The notes under the pieces: model-generated
What the model was told of the DNA's origin: nothing
Databases searched by the model: none
Seen by the model: only the letters and a program-made list of their open reading frames with translations
Position numbers and translations under genes: made by a program
NCBI GenBank assembly: GCA_938022295.1
Contig: CALIDR010000152.1
Span: forward strand, 1-9,433
From: an uncultured Burkholderiaceae bacterium
GTDB lineage: Bacteria > Pseudomonadota > Gammaproteobacteria > Burkholderiales > Burkholderiaceae_C
Direction of reading: 5' to 3'
DNA length: 9,433 nt
Shown: piece after piece, positions 6,364-9,433 of the stretch
Numbering within the stretch: position 1 is the stretch's first letter
Layout of the letters: each line of letters begins with the position of its first letter

Positions 6364-6570
6364 ATGAGCGAACCGAAAGCCGTCGTCGAACTCGCCGCCA
6401 AGGAGCTGATGGGGCCGGGCGTCACGCACTGCCCCCACCCGAGGATGCCGCTGTGGAGCGGCCACCCGCGCGTGTTCATCGACGTCGCGACCACCGGCGA
6501 GGGCCGCTGCCCCTACTGCGGCACGGTCTACCGGCTCAAGGCCGGCGAGAAGGTCGCCGCCCATCACTGA
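6364..6570 (+). CDS. Small CHCC-type zinc-finger protein (zf-CHCC family)
   Basis: A 68-residue protein with a single CHCC zinc site: C23, H34, C49 and C52 (H22 and H25 are also nearby), in the pattern HCP...GHPRVFIDV...GRCPYCGTVYRL. This is the zf-CHCC domain, which also forms the core of the NDUFS6 subunit of mitochondrial respiratory complex I; stand-alone bacterial members have no established role. It is probably a cytoplasmic metal-binding protein. The ATG at 6364 is 34 nt after ilvE; nearby purines (GAG at 6358-6360, GAGGA at 6345-6349) are at poor distances, so initiation may depend on coupling. The ORF ends 48 nt before purU in the same frame. Identity of the domain is clear; function is not known. 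Confidence 0.88.
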   Translation: MSEPKAVVELAAKELMGPGVTHCPHPRMPLWSGHPRVFIDVATTGEGRCPYCGTVYRLKAGEKVAAHH

Positions 6571-6606
6571 CCGACGGCGGCGGCGTCGCCGGCCCGCCGC
6601 CGCCCC

Positions 6607-6611
6607 GAGGG
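6607..6611 (+). promoter_or_regulatory. Likely ribosome binding site for the TTG start of purU
   Basis: GAGGG ends 7 nt before the TTG at 6619. A second GAGG (6615-6618) abuts the TTG and is too close to serve it. The tandem CCCGAGG copies at 6604-6610 and 6612-6618 make this the only purine-rich stretch in the gap. Confidence 0.45.
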
Positions 6612-6618
6612 CCCGAGG

Positions 6619-7506
6619 TTGCGCGAGCACGAATTCATCCTCACCCTGGCGTGCCCCGACACCAAGGGCGTCGTGCACGCGGTGTCCGGGCTGCTGTACC
6701 AGGCCGGGTGCAACATCCTCGACTCGCAGCAGTTCGGCGACCTCGAGGGCGACGACGCCACCGGCCTGTTCTTCATGCGCGTGCACTTCGAGGCGCCGCC
6801 GCAGCTGGCCGACGCGCCGACCCTCGAGCGCCTGTTCGGCCACGTGCGCCAGCAGTTCGCGATGCGCGCGCGCTTCCACGCCGTGGCGCAGCGCAGCCGC
6901 GTGCTGCTGATGGTCAGCCAGCACGGCCACTGCCTGAACGACCTGCTGTTCCGCTGGAAGAGCGGCCAGCTGCCGATCGACGTCGTCGGCGTCGTCGGCA
7001 ACCACGCGACGTTCGCCGGCCTCGTCGAGGGCTACGGCCTGCCGTTCCACCACCTGCCGATCGCGCGCGACGGCGGCGACCCCGCCGCCGCCAAGCGGGC
7101 GCAGGAGGCGCAGGTGCGCGCGCTCGTCGCCAGCGAGCGCGTCGACCTCGTCGTGCTCGCGCGCTACATGCAGATCCTCAGCGCCGAGCTGTGCGCCGAG
7201 CTCGAGGGCCGCGCGATCAACATCCACCACAGCTTCCTGCCGAGCTTCAAGGGCGCCAAGCCGTACGCGCAGGCGCACGCGCGCGGCGTCAAGCTGATCG
7301 GCGCCACCGCGCACTACGTCACCGCCGACCTCGACGAGGGGCCGATCATCGAGCAGGACGTGGCGCGCGTGGACCACTCGCTGTCGGCCGACGACCTGAC
7401 GGCGGTGGGCCGCGACGTCGAGTGCGTCGTGCTCGCGCGCGCGGTGCGCTGGCACGTCGAACACCGCGTGCTGCTCAACGGCCACAAGACGGTCGTGTTC
7501 CGCTGA
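6619..7506 (+). CDS. purU: Formyltetrahydrofolate deformylase PurU
   Basis: A 295-residue cytoplasmic enzyme that hydrolyses 10-formyl-THF to formate and THF, supplying formate for PurT-type purine synthesis and balancing one-carbon pools. An N-terminal ACT domain (about residues 5-80, starting EFILTLACPDTKGVVHAVSG) precedes a formyltransferase domain (about 93-275). Visible motifs are VVGNHAT (125-131), ARYMQILS (181-188), NIHHSFLPSFKGAKPY (201-216), IGATAHYVTADLDEGPII (227-244) and VGRDVE (263-268). The catalytic set of the GART fold corresponds to N201, H203 and D239. Length is normal (E. coli PurU is 280). The start must be TTG at 6619: no other start codon exists in frame between the preceding in-frame TGA (6568) and the ACT domain, and later GTGs would truncate that domain. 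The next gene starts 2 nt after the stop. Confidence 0.95.
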   Translation: MREHEFILTLACPDTKGVVHAVSGLLYQAGCNILDSQQFGDLEGDDATGLFFMRVHFEAPPQLADAPTLERLFGHVRQQFAMRARFHAVAQRSRVLLMVSQHGHCLNDLLFRWKSGQLPIDVVGVVGNHATFAGLVEGYGLPFHHLPIARDGGDPAAAKRAQEAQVRALVASERVDLVVLARYMQILSAELCAELEGRAINIHHSFLPSFKGAKPYAQAHARGVKLIGATAHYVTADLDEGPIIEQDVARVDHSLSADDLTAVGRDVECVVLARAVRWHVEHRVLLNGHKTVVFR

Positions 7507-7508
7507 CG

Positions 7509-7961
7509 ATGGTGCGCTCGAAGGCCGAGACGGCCGCGCTGCTGGCCTCGCCCGACGACATCGAGGCCCAGTTCTACGAGGCGCTGCAGAGCGCCGACAT
7601 CGAGCGCCTGATGGCGCTGTGGGCCGACGACGACGAGGTCTTCTGCGTCCACCCGGGCGGGCCGCGCGTCGTCGGCGCGGCGGCGATCCGCACCACGTTC
7701 GAGGCGATCTTCGCCAACGGCGCGATCCCGGTGCAGCCGCAGAAGGTGCGCCGCGTGCACGGCAGCGGCTGCGCCGTGCACAGCGTGCTCGAGCAGGTCA
7801 CGCTGGTCGGCGACGACGGCACCGCGCAGACCGCCTGGGTGCTCGCGACCAACGTCTACCAGCACACCGCGCAGGGCTGGCGCATGGTCGCCCACCACGC
7901 GAGCCCGGGCTCGCCGCGCGAGCCGCCCGAGATCGCCGAGGCGCCGTCGATCCTCCATTGA
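7509..7961 (+). CDS. SnoaL-like / NTF2-like family protein
   Basis: A 150-residue protein with the NTF2-like (SnoaL/DUF4440) fold. The first helices read DIEAQFYEALQSADIERLMA (17-36), followed by LWADDDEVFCVHPGGPRVVG (37-56), a mid segment, and the final strands AWVLATNVYQHTAQGWRMVAHHASPG (109-134). The CVHPGG and WRxVxHHASP wording is typical of small stand-alone NTF2-like proteins often annotated as DUF4440 or ketosteroid-isomerase-like. The fold can host hydrolases, isomerases or ligand binders; which one applies cannot be told here. The ATG at 7509 is 2 nt after the purU stop with no Shine-Dalgarno, which indicates translational coupling to purU. The C-terminal tail (135-150) is Pro/Glu-rich and probably disordered. 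Family assignment is firm; the specific activity is unknown. Confidence 0.87.
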   Translation: MVRSKAETAALLASPDDIEAQFYEALQSADIERLMALWADDDEVFCVHPGGPRVVGAAAIRTTFEAIFANGAIPVQPQKVRRVHGSGCAVHSVLEQVTLVGDDGTAQTAWVLATNVYQHTAQGWRMVAHHASPGSPREPPEIAEAPSILH

Positions 7962-7980
7962 CCCGCTGCCCGTCGCGCGC

Positions 7981-8946
7981 ATGCAGTACCGCGCCCCGCG
8001 CTGGCTTCCCGGCGGCCACCTGCAGACGATCTGGCCGGCGCTGTTCGCGCGCCGCCACGCCGGCCCGGCGCCGGCGTACCGGCGCGAGCGCTGGACGACG
8101 CCCGACGGCGACTTCGTCGACGTCGACTTCCTCGACGCGCGCGACCCCGCGGCGCCGCTGCTCGTGCTGTTCCACGGCCTGGAAGGTTCGTCGCGCGGCG
8201 CCTACGCGCTCGCCTTCGCCGACTGGGCGCGCAGCGCCGGCTGGGCGTACGCGGTGCCGCACTTCCGCGGCTGCTCCGGCGAGCTGAACCTGGCGCCGCG
8301 CGCCTACCACTCCGGCGACTTCGAGGAGGTCGGCTGGATGCTCGCGCGGCTGCGCGAGCGCCACGGCCGGCCGCTGCACGCGGTGGGCATCTCGCTCGGC
8401 GGCAACGCGCTGCTGCGCTGGGCCGAGGAAGCCGGCGCGACGGCCGCGGCGACGGCACGCGCGGTCGCCGCGGTGTGTTCGCCGGTGGACCTGGCCGCCG
8501 GCGGCCACGCGATCGGCCGCGGCTTCAACCGCGTCGCCTACACGCCGTACTTCCTGCGCACGATGAAGCCGAAGGCGCTCGCCAAGTGGGCGCAGCACCC
8601 GGGGCTGTTCGACCGCGAGCGGCTCGCCGCCGCGCGCACGCTGTACGAGTTCGACGACGTGTTCACCGCCCCGCTGCACGGCTTTCGCGGCACCGACGAC
8701 TACTGGGCGCGCGCCTCGGCCAAGCCGCACCTGCACCGCATCCGCATCCCGGCGCTCGTGCTCAATGCGCGCAACGACCCCTTCGTGCCGGCGGCGAGCC
8801 TGCCGCGGCCGCACGAGGTCGGCCGCTTCGTGACGCTGTGGCAGCCGGCGCACGGCGGCCACGTCGGCTTTCCCGGCGGGCGCCCGCCCGGCCACGTGCT
8901 GACGCTGCCGCAGGCGGTGATGGACTGGATGCGCGCCCACGGCTGA
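7981..8946 (+). CDS. YheT-family alpha/beta hydrolase
   Basis: A 321-residue cytoplasmic alpha/beta-hydrolase of the YheT/ABHD family (COG0429-type). It opens with RAPRWLPGGHLQTIWPAL (4-21), the family's N-terminal signature (PxWLxxGHLQTI). The oxyanion region is LFHGLEGSSRG (63-73), the nucleophile elbow GISLGGN (136-142) carries S138, NARNDPFVP (262-270) provides the acid D266, and HGGHVGF (291-297) provides H294, so the triad S138-D266-H294 is complete. HFRGCSGE (94-101) and YHSGDFEEV (109-117) are further family motifs. Relatives act as esterases or lipid hydrolases, but E. coli YheT has no settled physiological substrate. The ATG at 7981 is 19 nt after the NTF2-like gene; no Shine-Dalgarno is evident, but the family signature begins at residue 4, so the start is well placed. 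Confidence 0.92.
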   Translation: MQYRAPRWLPGGHLQTIWPALFARRHAGPAPAYRRERWTTPDGDFVDVDFLDARDPAAPLLVLFHGLEGSSRGAYALAFADWARSAGWAYAVPHFRGCSGELNLAPRAYHSGDFEEVGWMLARLRERHGRPLHAVGISLGGNALLRWAEEAGATAAATARAVAAVCSPVDLAAGGHAIGRGFNRVAYTPYFLRTMKPKALAKWAQHPGLFDRERLAAARTLYEFDDVFTAPLHGFRGTDDYWARASAKPHLHRIRIPALVLNARNDPFVPAASLPRPHEVGRFVTLWQPAHGGHVGFPGGRPPGHVLTLPQAVMDWMRAHG

Positions 8947-8960
8947 GCCACACTGCGGCG

Positions 8961-9433
8961 GTGGACGAGATCGTCGAAGCGGCGCTGCGCAAGTGGCCCA
9001 ACGTGCCGCACCTGCGCGGCTGGCTCGGCCTGGACGCGCGCGGCCAGTGGTGGCTGCGCGACGCGGCGGCGCAGGCGGCGGGGCCGTTCCCGGCTTCGCG
9101 CGGCAGCCGCATCGGGCACGAACGGCTGGTTGCCTTCATCGGCCGCAACTACGCCGCCGACGCCGGCGGCGGCGGCGCCTGGTACTTCCAGAACGGGCCG
9201 CAGCGGGTCTACGTCGAGCTCGAGGCGGCGCCCTGGGTCTGGCGGCTGACGCCGGCAGCCGGGGGCGCAGTCGCCGTGGCGTCGCACACCGGCCTGCCGG
9301 CGCGCCCGACGGCGTGCTGGCTCGACGAGGCGGGGCGGCTGTTCCTCGCCACCGACCTCGGCTTCGGCCTCGTGCACACGCTCGACACCGATCTCGCGGC
9401 GCAGGCGATCGACGCCGGCACGTGGCCCGCGCC
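8961..9433 (+). CDS. Conserved uncharacterised protein (DUF2946-like), 3'-partial
   Basis: The frame from GTG at 8961 stays open to the window end, giving 157 residues. It begins 14 nt after the YheT-like gene, with no good Shine-Dalgarno. Coding character is strong: GC-rich third positions and a sensible protein with conserved-looking blocks, namely the MDEIVEAALRKWPNVPHLRG start, WLGLDARGQWWLRD (21-34), GHERLVAFIGRNY (52-64), WYFQNGPQRVYVELE (75-89) and LGFGLVHTLD (133-142). I recall this wording from short proteobacterial proteins of unknown function, often annotated as DUF2946 family and common in Burkholderiales; the family number is from memory and uncertain. No signal peptide or membrane segment is seen. 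The rich set of Trp/Tyr residues and repeated W/Y beta-strand-like segments suggest a small, mostly beta protein. Residues 66-73 form a Gly/Ala-rich insertion. Function is unknown and the end lies outside the window. Confidence 0.8.
   Translation, partial: MDEIVEAALRKWPNVPHLRGWLGLDARGQWWLRDAAAQAAGPFPASRGSRIGHERLVAFIGRNYAADAGGGGAWYFQNGPQRVYVELEAAPWVWRLTPAAGGAVAVASHTGLPARPTACWLDEAGRLFLATDLGFGLVHTLDTDLAAQAIDAGTWPA

Noticed and set aside
4869..6494. 541-codon antisense open frame opposite the DUF885 gene end, ilvE and the zinc-finger gene
   Set aside because: Composition is typical of the complement of GC-rich coding DNA; it spans two intergenic regions and shows no domain. The + strand genes explain the whole stretch.

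Overview
The window is very GC-rich (roughly three quarters G+C by eye) with almost exclusively G/C third codon positions, and all genes lie head to tail on the + strand. Gene content and protein wording (a glycolate oxidase cluster, IlvE followed by a small CHCC zinc-finger protein, PurU, a YheT-type hydrolase and a small FQNGPQRVYV-containing protein) point to a betaproteobacterial chromosome, most likely Burkholderiales of the Rubrivivax/Leptothrix/Methylibium kind. That placement is inference from sequence style. I see no mobile element, CRISPR array, tRNA or rRNA gene.

Region 1 (1-3446) is the distal part of a glycolate-utilisation operon: glcE (5' end outside the window), a CidA/LrgA-family membrane protein, an LrgB-family membrane protein, and glcF. 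The four genes are separated by 13, -1 (overlapping TGATG) and 13 nt, so they should be co-transcribed. GlcE (FAD) and GlcF (two 4Fe-4S clusters) are subunits of glycolate dehydrogenase. The LrgAB pair sits between two subunits of one enzyme. The plant plastid glycolate/glycerate carrier PLGG1 is an LrgA-LrgB fusion, so the simplest reading is that this pair is the glycolate carrier of the operon rather than a murein-hydrolase/holin system. This is the most interesting point in the window.

Region 2 (3447-5369) holds a small hairpin, a plausible sigma70-type promoter, a hairpin over the ribosome binding site, and a 601-residue exported DUF885 protein with a HEAMPGHH metallopeptidase-like motif. 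A strong GC stem-loop follows directly after its stop codon.

Region 3 (5370-9433) starts with a TAGAAT -10-like element and a good ribosome binding site in front of ilvE (branched-chain aminotransferase). A 68-residue CHCC zinc-binding protein, purU (10-formyl-THF hydrolase, with a forced TTG start), a small SnoaL/NTF2-like protein, a YheT-family alpha/beta hydrolase and a small uncharacterised protein cut by the window end follow. Gaps are 34, 48, 2, 19 and 14 nt, so the whole set could be one transcript. The genes look like housekeeping metabolism (branched-chain amino acids, one-carbon/purine supply) plus poorly characterised conserved companions. No gene-free stretch exceeds 100 nt.
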